A stretch of DNA of 5,532 bases from Desulfuromusa sp. GTDB lineage: Bacteria; Desulfobacterota; Desulfuromonadia; Desulfuromonadales; Geopsychrobacteraceae. Below, piece after piece: positions 1 through 5,532 of this stretch (the stretch's first letter is position 1; each line of letters begins with the position of its first letter). The notes under the pieces are model-generated. The model was not told the origin of the DNA and did not search any database. It was given only the letters and a program-made list of their open reading frames with translations. Position numbers and translations under genes: made by a program. The stretch lies in assembly GCA_030590745.1 (NCBI GenBank), contig JAUVCS010000073.1, positions 1 through 5,532 of the forward strand, in the 5' to 3' direction.

Positions 1-605
1 CCATTGTCATTATGATTTTTAATTGGAAGGATGGGACTTACCAGCAGTTTGGGGAAAACTTTCGTTACTCAATTTTTCAGGTTTCAGCAATTATAACCAC
101 TACCGGGTTTGCCACTGCCGATTTTGAACTGTGGTCGGTGCTGCCCCAATATGTTCTGGTTCTGTTGATGTTTATCGGCGGGTGTGCCGGTTCAACAGGT
201 GGTGGAATTAAAGTGGCGCGAATCTTACTTTTATTCAAGCATGCCCAGGTTCAGGTGTTTCGCCTGATTCATCCCAGGGCAATTCGTTTGGTCAAGTTGG
301 GAAACCGTCCTGTCGATAAAGAGGTGTTGCAGGCAATTCTTGGATTCTTTGCACTGTTTATTACTGTTTTTGTAATTGCTTCACTGTTGCTGGCCGCCAC
401 CGGTATGGATCTGGTCTCTTCCGGAGCTGCTGCGATTGCCTGCTTATCCAATATTGGCCCGGGGCTGGGATCTGTCGGCCCGGTAGACAACTTTGCCCAC
501 GTTCCTGCCTTTGGTAAAATGGTGCTGATTGTCTGTATGCTGATGGGGCGTCTTGAACTGTTCACTGTTCTGGTACTCTTTTTCCCATCCTTCTGGCGTA
601 AATAA
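1..605 (+). CDS. trkH: TrkH-family potassium uptake protein, C-terminal part (5' end outside window)
   Basis: This is the membrane, ion-conducting subunit of a Trk/Ktr-type K+ uptake system, which normally works with a cytoplasmic nucleotide-binding TrkA partner (not in the window). The frame is already open at base 3, before the first ATG at 12, so the gene starts upstream. About 200 residues are present, against about 480 for the family. Counting from the ATG at 12, the third pore-loop signature TTTGFATAD is at residues 29-37. The glycine-rich GGCAGSTGGGIKV, which follows a membrane helix, is at 56-68. The fourth pore loop, SNIGPGLG, is at 146-153. The final helix with MLMGRLELFTVLVLF is at 176-190, and the protein ends a few residues later. 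These are hallmarks of the TrkH/KtrB superfamily, and the C-terminus looks intact. TrkH and KtrB are hard to separate on this fragment; the long C-terminal half with a basic cytoplasmic loop (residues 76-100) favours TrkH. Confidence 0.93.
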   Translation, partial: IVIMIFNWKDGTYQQFGENFRYSIFQVSAIITTTGFATADFELWSVLPQYVLVLLMFIGGCAGSTGGGIKVARILLLFKHAQVQVFRLIHPRAIRLVKLGNRPVDKEVLQAILGFFALFITVFVIASLLLAATGMDLVSSGAAAIACLSNIGPGLGSVGPVDNFAHVPAFGKMVLIVCMLMGRLELFTVLVLFFPSFWRK

Positions 606-625
606 TGGTAGCTTTAAAATAACGA

Positions 626-658
626 AAGCCCCCATCGCCCTGTGGGCGATGGGGGCTT
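626..658. terminator. Strong hairpin terminator between convergent trkH and pgeF
   Basis: A perfect 15-bp inverted repeat (arms 626-640 and 644-658) encloses a 3-base loop. It lies 20 bases after the trkH stop. On the minus strand the stem is followed by a broken T-rich stretch (625 down to about 615), which fits a factor-independent terminator for the pgeF side. On the plus strand the stem is preceded by A-rich sequence but followed by a C-run instead of Ts, so plus-strand termination would depend mostly on the hairpin. I infer that both convergent genes share it. It lies about 185 bp past the pgeF stop, which would give that transcript an unusually long 3' tail. Confidence 0.8.
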
Positions 659-670
659 CCCCCCTCAGGA

Positions 671-754
671 ACCTGTTGACTAACAGGTAATAGTTAGTCA
701 CCATCCGGAAAGGCTTGGATGGGTAACACCAAGGTACTATTCAGAAACTAACTA
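671..754. other. Cluster of competing inverted repeats, possible structured RNA
   Basis: Several short inverted repeats overlap in this non-coding stretch. They are A, 671-677 with 682-688 (7 bp); B, 677-684 with 693-700 (8 bp); C, 691-697 with 748-754 (7 bp); D, 701-706 with 717-722 (6 bp, extendable outward with a bulge and a mismatch to 697/727); and E, 714-721 with 727-733 (7 bp with one bulged A and a 5-base loop). A excludes B, B excludes C, and D excludes E. A+C+D and A+C+E are both possible nested folds. I do not recognise a known riboswitch or RNA family on either strand. No plus-strand gene follows it in this window. On the minus strand it would sit in the pgeF 3' untranslated region just before the terminator. 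It could be a small RNA, a 3'UTR element, a repetitive palindrome, or chance. Confidence 0.4.
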
Positions 755-786
755 AATTTCTCTGCATCATACGTTGCAGTTCTGAC

Positions 787-835
787 AAAAACCTGAAAAA
801 ACCATAATTATCACTAAAAAAACAAAATATTTTTC
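787..835. other. Spaced A/T tracts, possible curved DNA
   Basis: Runs of A or T at 787-791, 796-801, 816-822, 824-827 and 830-834, with an A/T-only block at 804-810 between them, recur at roughly 10-base steps over the first four positions. Such phasing is known to bend DNA. The stretch lies just downstream of the pgeF stop in the convergent gap. No gene or clear promoter is visible in it. The spacing of the last tracts is less regular, so this is a weak call. Confidence 0.3.
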
Positions 836-841
836 TCCGGT

Positions 842-1633
842 TCACGAAAGTTGCATAAAACCCAACTGTCGACCGCTTATACCATTATCCCGGCGATGCG
901 AGAAAAATAGTTCCGGATGACAGCAAGTACACTCTTTGGCGATTTCGATATTTTGTGGTTTCAGTCCTGCCTTTTCCAGCTGGAGCTGACAACTGAGAGG
1001 AATATTGAGTTGCCAATGACCCAATCGGGTCTCTTCAGAAATTTCATCCCAGTAGCCACTCCCCTGTTTGAACGCATCACGTACCGGGCGATCCACTTCA
1101 TAGTTATGAGCTCCGATACCTGGACCAATTGCCGCTATAAGTTCAGCGGCCGGATAGTCAAAATGGCGGTGAATTGTCTCTATCACTTTGGTAATCAGGC
1201 CATTTGCTGCGCCACGCCAACCGGCATGTATGACGGCTGCAATTTTATTATTTTTGTGCCAGATCAACAGGGGAAAACAATCAGCGGTCAAAACTCCAAG
1301 CATAATTCCGGGTTGATTCGTTACAATTGCATCAACTTTAATGGTTAAAAAATGGCTCAGGTCGGGATTAGGTTCGTCAATTAAGAGAAGATCATCACCG
1401 TGAACTTGTTTAACCGTTAACAGTTGGTGTGGTGGCAGGTCAAAAGCGCGGCTGAAAGTGGCGCGGTTTCCCTCGACGTTGACCAGTTGGTCGTCAGTTC
1501 CAAATCCCAGATTTAAAGAATTATAGGGATGGCGACTGACCCCGCCATTGCGGGTAGTGAATCCTGCTGTCAAACCTGCTGGTCGCCGTTCCGGTTGCAG
1601 GTAAGAAATCTTTCCTTGTCGAACAAGCTTCAT
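842..1633 (-). CDS. pgeF: Peptidoglycan editing factor PgeF (YfiH/laccase-domain, DUF152 family)
   Basis: This is a 263-residue cytoplasmic protein of the YfiH/YlmD multicopper-polyphenol-oxidase-like family (E. coli YfiH is 243 residues). Family members bind a metal through two His and one Cys. They have been linked to purine nucleoside phosphorylase activity and, as PgeF, to keeping wrong amino acids out of peptidoglycan precursors. The metal-ligand motifs are visible in order: KQVHGD (His78), LTADCFPLL (Cys119) and IHAGWRG (His136). IGPGIG at 169-174 and the C-terminal FSHRRD...GRQLGF at 244-259 are also family marks. A cysteine cluster, CTCC at 235-238, precedes the latter. The ATG has a good GGAG site (1640-1643) six bases upstream. 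The gene starts 14 bp after the rluD stop, an arrangement shared with many bacteria, and is the last gene of its cluster. The biochemical role comes from family knowledge; the motifs are seen directly. Confidence 0.95.
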   Translation of the reverse strand: MKLVRQGKISYLQPERRPAGLTAGFTTRNGGVSRHPYNSLNLGFGTDDQLVNVEGNRATFSRAFDLPPHQLLTVKQVHGDDLLLIDEPNPDLSHFLTIKVDAIVTNQPGIMLGVLTADCFPLLIWHKNNKIAAVIHAGWRGAANGLITKVIETIHRHFDYPAAELIAAIGPGIGAHNYEVDRPVRDAFKQGSGYWDEISEETRLGHWQLNIPLSCQLQLEKAGLKPQNIEIAKECTCCHPELFFSHRRDNGISGRQLGFMQLS

Positions 1634-1647
1634 TAAAAACTCCGTAG

Positions 1648-2610
1648 TTAATATTTTTGATCCAGATAAGTGATGATGTTTTTCAGAGTTTCCGGTATTT
1701 CGCTGAAAAATTCCAGATATTTTCCACTTCTGGGGTGAATAAATCCTAAACTCTGTGCATGGAGTGCTTGTCCCGGGAGTCGATCGATCAGTTGTCTCAG
1801 TTCCATATCTTTGATTGCGATTGTTCTGGAACGGTTGCCGTAGAGTGGGTCAGCAACCAAAGGACAATTTATTTCTGAAAAATGGACTCTGATCTGGTGG
1901 GTGCGCCCGGTTTCCAATTGCAGCTCAAGTAGACTGAGTCGACTGATATTATATTCTTTTATGATTTTCCAGTGGGTGACCGCTCGTTTGCTATTTCTCG
2001 ATTTACCGCTCATTTTTTTTCGTTGTGTGGGGTGGCGTCCAATCGGTTGGTCTATTGTCCCAGAATGTTTGTCCGGGGCGCCGTGAACCAGTGCCAGATA
2101 GCGGCGCTTGATTGAATGATCTTTAAATTGAGCCGCCAGGTGTTGATGGCTTTGATCATTTTTTGTTGCAACAATGACTCCGGCGGTATCTTTATCAATC
2201 CTGTGGACAATCCCGGGGCGTAAGTCACCACCGATCCCGGCCAGATCCTGGCAGTGGTAGAGAAGCGCATTGACCATGGTCCCATGGGAATGCCCTGCGG
2301 CTGGATGAACAACCATCCCGGCGGGCTTATTAATAACAATCAGGTCCTGGTCTTCATAAAGGACATCTAAGGGAATGTCTTCGGGGAGAGCTTCTATCGG
2401 TTCCGGGGGGGGGAGATCAACTTGGATCGATTCGCCCCCTTTAAGTTTGCTGCTCGCTTTTGTGGCGACCCCGTTCAGGGTGATTTGTCCGCTATTGATC
2501 AGTTTTTTGAGTTGCGAGCGGCTGATATCCGGCAGACATTCAGCAATAAAAGTATCCAGTCGTTCCGCCGGACGGTCATCGGGAAAGAGCAGCTGACGGG
2601 TGGAATTCAT
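1648..2610 (-). CDS. rluD: 23S rRNA pseudouridine synthase RluD
   Basis: This 320-residue cytoplasmic enzyme isomerises uridines in helix 69 of 23S rRNA (positions 1911, 1915 and 1917 in E. coli) during 50S assembly. An S4-type RNA-binding domain spans about residues 16-75 (RLDTFIAE...SRSQLKKLINSG). The RluA-type catalytic domain follows: LIVINKPAGMVVHP at 90-103, the catalytic GIVHRIDKDTAG at 133-144 with Asp139 as the expected nucleophile, QLETGRTHQIRVH at 231-243, and ALHAQSLGFIHP at 282-293. Length and domain order match E. coli RluD (326 residues). The catalytic motif has Ile138 where HRLDKD is usual, a conservative change. The ATG directly abuts the TAG of the upstream gene and has no clear Shine-Dalgarno sequence, so translational coupling is likely. 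RluC or another RluA-family member is possible, but the S4 domain, strong match and pgeF neighbour favour RluD. Confidence 0.94.
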   Translation of the reverse strand: MNSTRQLLFPDDRPAERLDTFIAECLPDISRSQLKKLINSGQITLNGVATKASSKLKGGESIQVDLPPPEPIEALPEDIPLDVLYEDQDLIVINKPAGMVVHPAAGHSHGTMVNALLYHCQDLAGIGGDLRPGIVHRIDKDTAGVIVATKNDQSHQHLAAQFKDHSIKRRYLALVHGAPDKHSGTIDQPIGRHPTQRKKMSGKSRNSKRAVTHWKIIKEYNISRLSLLELQLETGRTHQIRVHFSEINCPLVADPLYGNRSRTIAIKDMELRQLIDRLPGQALHAQSLGFIHPRSGKYLEFFSEIPETLKNIITYLDQKY

Positions 2611-2880
2611 CTACCAGATCTGACTTTCAATCTTTCCTGCTTGTTTGATCATGACATCAACAATAGCCCGCTCATAGAGATGTTCACGGCCTTGCATCTC
2701 CGGAGAAACCCGGGTAAAAAAGTGCTCGCGTCCTTCTTCAATTTCTTCACTCATCAACTCAAAAATACTGTCACTTTTGATTCCTTCCGAAACCTTATCC
2801 TGATTATACAGGGCGATATCGGATACAATTGCCCGCGCTAAACGAAACGCCAAGTCAGGATTTTCTACCATTCTTGCCAT
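2611..2880 (-). CDS. Small acidic helical protein of unknown function, first gene of the rluD-pgeF cluster
   Basis: This is an 89-residue protein I cannot name. It has no signal peptide, membrane segment or cysteine and looks helical and soluble. The N-terminal half reads FRLARAIVSDIALYNQDKVSEGI (residues 12-34), followed by a very acidic ELMSEEIEEGRE (41-52) and a C-terminal helix ending ESQIW. From memory, similar LAR.IVSDI.LYN..KV strings recur in deltaproteobacterial and acidobacterial proteins, sometimes at the end of larger proteins; I could not check this. I chose the ATG at 2880 because a GGAGG site lies 8 bases upstream. A longer reading from the TTG at 2895 would start at the base just before that site. 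The stop abuts the rluD ATG with no spacer, so the two are almost certainly co-transcribed. A link to ribosome maturation is only suggested by position. Confidence 0.85.
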   Translation of the reverse strand: MARMVENPDLAFRLARAIVSDIALYNQDKVSEGIKSDSIFELMSEEIEEGREHFFTRVSPEMQGREHLYERAIVDVMIKQAGKIESQIW

Positions 2881-2888
2881 AGAACCAG

Positions 2889-2893
2889 CCTCC
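2889..2893 (-). promoter_or_regulatory. Ribosome binding site deciding the start of the unknown gene
   Basis: GGAGG on the minus strand sits 8 bases before the ATG at 2880. This is ideal spacing for that start. It begins two bases inside the possible TTG start codon at 2895, which therefore cannot use it. Confidence 0.85.
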
Positions 2894-2935
2894 AAACTAC
2901 TGATAAATTATTGAACTACCTCTATTGTGGGTTTT

Positions 2936-2964
2936 ATTTTATTAATTTTTACTCAATATAGCAA
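2936..2964 (-). promoter_or_regulatory. Predicted sigma70-type promoter for the unknown gene-rluD-pgeF cluster
   Basis: Reading the minus strand, a -35-like TTGCTA (2964-2959, 4 of 6 consensus bases) is separated by exactly 17 bases from a -10-like TAAAAT (2941-2936, 5 of 6). Transcription would begin near 2929, leaving about 50 bases before the ATG at 2880. The gap from 2881 to 3169 is otherwise non-coding and AT-rich. I see no other convincing signal in it apart from the palindrome at 2988-2999 and a few weak 5-6 bp repeats. In AT-rich DNA such matches can arise by chance. Confidence 0.55.
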
Positions 2965-2987
2965 GGGTTAATCTTGATTTTACCTGA

Positions 2988-2999
2988 AATTCCGGAATT
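2988..2999. repeat. 12-bp perfect palindrome upstream of the predicted promoter
   Basis: AATTCCGGAATT reads the same on both strands. Its nearest end lies 23 bases upstream of the predicted -35 box for the rluD cluster. That position would suit an activator or a dimeric regulator. I do not recognise a specific regulator's site, and a single 12-bp palindrome may be chance. Confidence 0.35.
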
Positions 3000-3142
3000 A
3001 TGTTGGTTTTCACTAACGGAAGGTGTTGCTGCTGTAGTTAAAGTTTGAGTTTGATTGTAACTAAAAAGTATGGCTGAAACAGTTATCTGTCTTGAACTGA
3101 CAGGAATTATCTATAAAAAAAATGAGTATTAATGTCAGATAA

Positions 3143-3171
3143 AACCTTCTTGCCGGCAACGGTGGCAGGTT
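3143..3171 (-). terminator. Weak possible terminator after the cytochrome b5-like gene
   Basis: On the minus strand, an interrupted stem overlaps the stop codon. It pairs 3171-3168 with 3146-3143 and 3167-3164 with 3154-3151, with a 4-base bulge (3150-3147) and a 9-base loop. It runs into a short T-run (TTTT, counting the last stem bases). The pairing is only 4+4 bp and the T-run is short, so termination may be partial or absent. Confidence 0.3.
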
Positions 3172-3493
3172 AAAGCATATATGTGGCAATCATCAGTAGT
3201 ACCACAAAAGCCATAATTATGATTGATAACAGGGGGATTCCTGTCTCAGGTTTTTCTTTTTTCGGCTTCTTGTCTTCAATTTTTCCAACCACTGGAAAGC
3301 GGTTTACGATATTTCTAAGGTGAGGCGCCGATTTCAACTCTTCCGTCAGATCCCGACCCGCTTGATGTCCCCCTTCGTGACGACCCACTGGCCAGAGTTG
3401 ACTGTCGCTGATATCATAGATTACACCATTAACCGCGATATAGGCTGCGCGACCACCACCGCCATCAAATTTGGCCAGTTCTTCTATTGTCAT
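3170..3493 (-). CDS. Cytochrome b5-like heme-binding domain protein with C-terminal membrane anchor
   Basis: This 107-residue protein has a small cytochrome b5-type domain (about residues 1-72), a lysine-rich linker (KKPKKEK, 75-81) and one hydrophobic C-terminal segment (about 86-106). Domain signatures are MTIEELAKFDG at the start, AYIAVNGVIYDIS at 17-29, LWPVGRHEGGHQAGRDLTEEL at 33-53, and APHLRNIVNRFPVVGKI at 56-72. Likely axial heme ligands are His39 or His43 together with His58; the classical HPGG motif is absent, as in other short prokaryotic members I recall. There is no N-terminal signal peptide. With the basic linker before the helix, the positive-inside rule predicts a heme domain facing the cytoplasm, tethered like a tail-anchored protein. 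Its redox partner is unknown. The ATG has an AGGAG site (3500-3504) six bases upstream. The gene starts 70 bp after the speA stop and is probably read from the same transcript. Confidence 0.88.
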   Translation of the reverse strand: MTIEELAKFDGGGGRAAYIAVNGVIYDISDSQLWPVGRHEGGHQAGRDLTEELKSAPHLRNIVNRFPVVGKIEDKKPKKEKPETGIPLLSIIIMAFVVLLMIATYML

Positions 3494-3563
3494 GGTTCTC
3501 TCCTGTACAGTAGCTATTTTTCGAGAAAGTAATATTTTTCACAAACTATAATGCAGGCAGGCT

Positions 3564-5477
3564 TCAGGTTTTGAAGTAAGTCTGGCCATCCAACTGGGTT
3601 GAAAATTGCTTCAAAATCTGCTGCCGCTCAGTAACGCTGATCTTCTTCTGTCTCACTGCAAGCTCTATTTTGTCACGAAATCTTTTATAAAAGGAGGTCG
3701 GGTTGTACTCTAACATATTTAATACTTCTGAAATTGTATCACCGGATTGCTCCTCAATAATATCAAATCCGCCATCCTCATTGATCCGGATATTGATCAC
3801 GTTGGTATCGCCAAAGAGATTATGCAGATCACCCAGGGTTTCCTGATAGGCCCCCATCAGAAAGGTGCCAAGAATATAGTCCTCCCCTTCTTTGAGCTGA
3901 TGAACCGGGAGGGTTTTACTTTCACCACCTGAAAGGACAAAACGATCCAGTTTCCCGTCACAATCACAGGTGAGATCTGAGATACTGGCATTGCGGTCAG
4001 GGCGTTCGTCTAGGTATTGAATTGGCATGATCGGAAACATCTGTCCTATGGCCCAGGTATCCGGTAATGACTGGAAAACACTGAAATTTCCATAGTAGAT
4101 GTCCGCCAGGTTGGCTTTCAATCCGGTCAGGGCGACCGGTATTTCTTCAAGTTGTTCTGTGCGCTCAGAGAGGGTGTGAAGAATCGCCAGAAACAAGTTT
4201 TCTGCCAGGGCCCGTTCCCGTAGTCGGATCACCCCATCTCTAAACATTTCTCTGATCCGGTCCCGGGTGGTGAGGGCTTCGGTATAGGCACGGGTGAGAT
4301 CAATCTTTGCCGCATTTTTGTAGAGCTGATATTGCTGGGTGACCAGGGAATGACTATTGTGGGGACAACTGCCCGGCAGGGTAATTGCCTCATAGCGCAT
4401 GACATTGAGGATATCAAATAGCAGGATCGATGTATGGGCAACCGTGGCGCGTCCCGATTCGGTGATGATGTGTGGATGATCAACCTTATGTGGAGCAAGA
4501 GTTTCTTTGATTGTTTCAACCAGACAGCAACAATATTCGGCAAGATTATAGTTGCGGGAGTGGCTGTGGAGCGATTGATTGCCAATGTAATCAACTGCCA
4601 GCCCCCCTCCAAGGTCAAGATATCGCAGCGGAATTTTCTCTGTGACCAGATCAGCGTAAAAGCGACTGGCTTCACGAACCGCCGCCCTGATCTCCTCAAT
4701 ATCCGGAATTTGTGAACCCAGGTGACAATGTAACAGTTGCAGGCAATCAACCATATCTGCTTGGCGCAACGCGTCAACCGTTGCGATTAACTGTGGTGTG
4801 CTGAGACCGAAACTGCTTCGATCACCGCTGGTCTCTGTCCAGAGACCTCCAACCTTGGTCGATACCTTGATCCGCAATCCGATCAGGGGACGAATTTCGA
4901 GTTTACGGCTCCGTTCAATGATCAATGGTAACTCTATCGGGGATTCGATAACAAAGAAACAGCGATGCCCAAGTTTGGTCGCCCACAGCCCCAGATCGAT
5001 AAAATCACGGTCCTTTTTTCCATTACAGATCAATAGACCCGTTTCGTTGAGATTGGCAAGGCACAGCAGTAATTCTGCCTTGCTACCGGCTTCTAAACCG
5101 TGGTCAAAATCTGCACCAAACCGGCTGATCTCTTCTATAACCGTCCGTTCCTGATTGACTTTAACCGGAAAAACCCCGTGGTAGGTTCCTCCGTATCCGG
5201 AGTTCTGGATCGCCTGTCGAAAGGTGTTATTGATTTCTGAGAGGCGAGCATCAAGGAGATTTTCGATACGCAGTAACAGGGGTAGTGGGTGATCGCGATC
5301 ACGGGCTTCCCGGATGATGTCGATCACCGGAATGTTGACCTCATCGCTGGCAAAGGGGATGGTAATGTTAACTTCACCATTTGCCGAGATCGAAAAGTTC
5401 CCTTCACCCCATTGGTCAATCCCATAGAGGGCGGTAGAATCGGCAATCGACCAGTCGTTGTCTGGTTGGATTTTCAT
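3564..5477 (-). CDS. speA: Biosynthetic arginine decarboxylase SpeA
   Basis: This 637-residue PLP-dependent enzyme converts arginine to agmatine, the first step of putrescine and spermidine synthesis. It belongs to the alanine-racemase-fold (group IV) decarboxylases; E. coli SpeA is 658 residues. The PLP lysine should be Lys106 in GVFPVKVNQ, followed by GLEAGSKAEL (127-136). Further family motifs are GDRSSFGLS (218-226), LLHCHLGSQIPDI (248-260), the phosphate-binding LDLGGGLAVDY (287-297), and ITESGRATVAH (338-348). The C-terminal beta domain carries NFSVFQSLPDTWAIGQMFPIMP (464-485), DLTCDCDGKLD (501-511) and FLMGAYQETLGDLHNLFGDT (539-558). E. coli, as I recall it, has Ser where Cys506 lies here. 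The start codon has a GGGAG site (5489-5493), but 11 bases away, longer than usual; no better in-frame start is seen. There is no signal peptide, so the protein is cytoplasmic. The gene is complete. Confidence 0.97.
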   Translation of the reverse strand: MKIQPDNDWSIADSTALYGIDQWGEGNFSISANGEVNITIPFASDEVNIPVIDIIREARDRDHPLPLLLRIENLLDARLSEINNTFRQAIQNSGYGGTYHGVFPVKVNQERTVIEEISRFGADFDHGLEAGSKAELLLCLANLNETGLLICNGKKDRDFIDLGLWATKLGHRCFFVIESPIELPLIIERSRKLEIRPLIGLRIKVSTKVGGLWTETSGDRSSFGLSTPQLIATVDALRQADMVDCLQLLHCHLGSQIPDIEEIRAAVREASRFYADLVTEKIPLRYLDLGGGLAVDYIGNQSLHSHSRNYNLAEYCCCLVETIKETLAPHKVDHPHIITESGRATVAHTSILLFDILNVMRYEAITLPGSCPHNSHSLVTQQYQLYKNAAKIDLTRAYTEALTTRDRIREMFRDGVIRLRERALAENLFLAILHTLSERTEQLEEIPVALTGLKANLADIYYGNFSVFQSLPDTWAIGQMFPIMPIQYLDERPDRNASISDLTCDCDGKLDRFVLSGGESKTLPVHQLKEGEDYILGTFLMGAYQETLGDLHNLFGDTNVINIRINEDGGFDIIEEQSGDTISEVLNMLEYNPTSFYKRFRDKIELAVRQKKISVTERQQILKQFSTQLDGQTYFKT

Positions 5478-5516
5478 TCAGTGATATTCTCCCGGGCAAA
5501 GGTTGGGAGCATAAAA

Positions 5517-5528
5517 GCACCAAGGTGC
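5517..5528 (-). terminator. Possible hairpin upstream of speA at the window edge
   Basis: On the minus strand, a small stem (GCAC with GTGC, loop CTTG) is followed directly by TTTTATG. The layout resembles a short factor-independent terminator for a gene upstream of speA, which would then have its own promoter in the remaining leader. The stem is only 4 bp and the window ends four bases beyond it, so its full extent cannot be judged. Confidence 0.25.
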
Positions 5529-5532
5529 AGAT

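Noticed and set aside
677..700. Resemblance of the TGACTAAC/GTTAGTCA repeat to an integron attC site
   Set aside because: The core does not fit the RYYYAAC/GTTRRRY pattern, and there is no integrase or gene cassette nearby.
640..700. Passing similarity to a fluoride riboswitch (GGCGATGG start)
   Set aside because: The pairing arms and conserved downstream bases of that family are missing, and no gene follows in that orientation.
917..1348. 143-codon plus-strand open frame opposite pgeF
   Set aside because: It lies wholly within the clearly recognised pgeF gene, its translation resembles no family I know, and it has no supporting context.
2422..2841. 139-codon plus-strand open frame opposite rluD and the unknown gene
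   Set aside because: It spans two well-supported minus-strand genes and has no recognisable motif or ribosome site.
2881..2895. TTG start at 2895 for the unknown small gene
   Set aside because: The GGAGG ribosome site begins two bases inside the proposed TTG start codon, and the ATG at 2880 is perfectly spaced from it.
3087..3103. 5-bp inverted repeat (CTGTC/GACAG) in the gap after the b5 gene
   Set aside because: The stem is short with a 7-base loop, and no T-run follows it on the minus strand. On the plus strand it is followed by an A-run, not Ts.
3515..3546. Possible promoter TTGTGA / AAAAAT between speA and the b5 gene on the minus strand
   Set aside because: Both boxes match only 4 of 6 consensus bases in very AT-rich DNA, and the 70-bp gap fits co-transcription just as well.
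4229..4777. 182-codon minus-strand open frame inside speA
   Set aside because: It is an alternate frame of a strongly supported speA. Its composition (many Arg, Ser, Pro, Ile, Trp) is typical of shadow reading.

Overview
The window looks like ordinary chromosomal DNA from a Gram-negative bacterium. My best guess is a deltaproteobacterium of the Desulfuromonas/Geobacter kind. That rests on the general character of the proteins, the moderate G+C content, and a small tail-anchored cytochrome b5-type protein beside a long biosynthetic arginine decarboxylase. It is an inference, not a demonstrated placement. I see no transposase, integrase, CRISPR array, phage gene, tRNA or rRNA.

Layout. At the left edge lies the 3' part of a plus-strand trkH-type potassium transporter gene, whose start is outside the window. 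All other genes are on the minus strand, read right to left: speA (arginine decarboxylase), a tail-anchored cytochrome b5-like protein, an 89-residue conserved-looking protein of unknown function, rluD (23S rRNA pseudouridine synthase) and pgeF (YfiH/laccase-domain peptidoglycan editing factor). trkH and pgeF converge on a 236-bp gap. This gap holds a perfect 15-bp terminator hairpin, a nest of competing inverted repeats and a stretch of spaced A-tracts.

Transcription. The minus-strand genes probably form two units. speA and the b5 gene lie 70 bp apart, with a weak possible terminator right after the b5 gene. A 289-bp gap follows, carrying a good sigma70-like promoter and a 12-bp palindrome. 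It leads into the compact cluster of unknown protein, rluD and pgeF, with 0-bp and 14-bp spacers. The stop codon of the unknown gene abuts the rluD start, and rluD has no clear ribosome binding site of its own, so the two are probably translationally coupled. rluD next to pgeF is a recurring bacterial gene order, seen for example in E. coli.

Function. The genes are mostly housekeeping: potassium uptake, polyamine synthesis from arginine, ribosome maturation and cell-wall quality control. I do not see a convincing new multi-gene system. The points most worth a second look are the structured trkH/pgeF gap, the unknown protein coupled to rluD, and the tail-anchored b5 protein.
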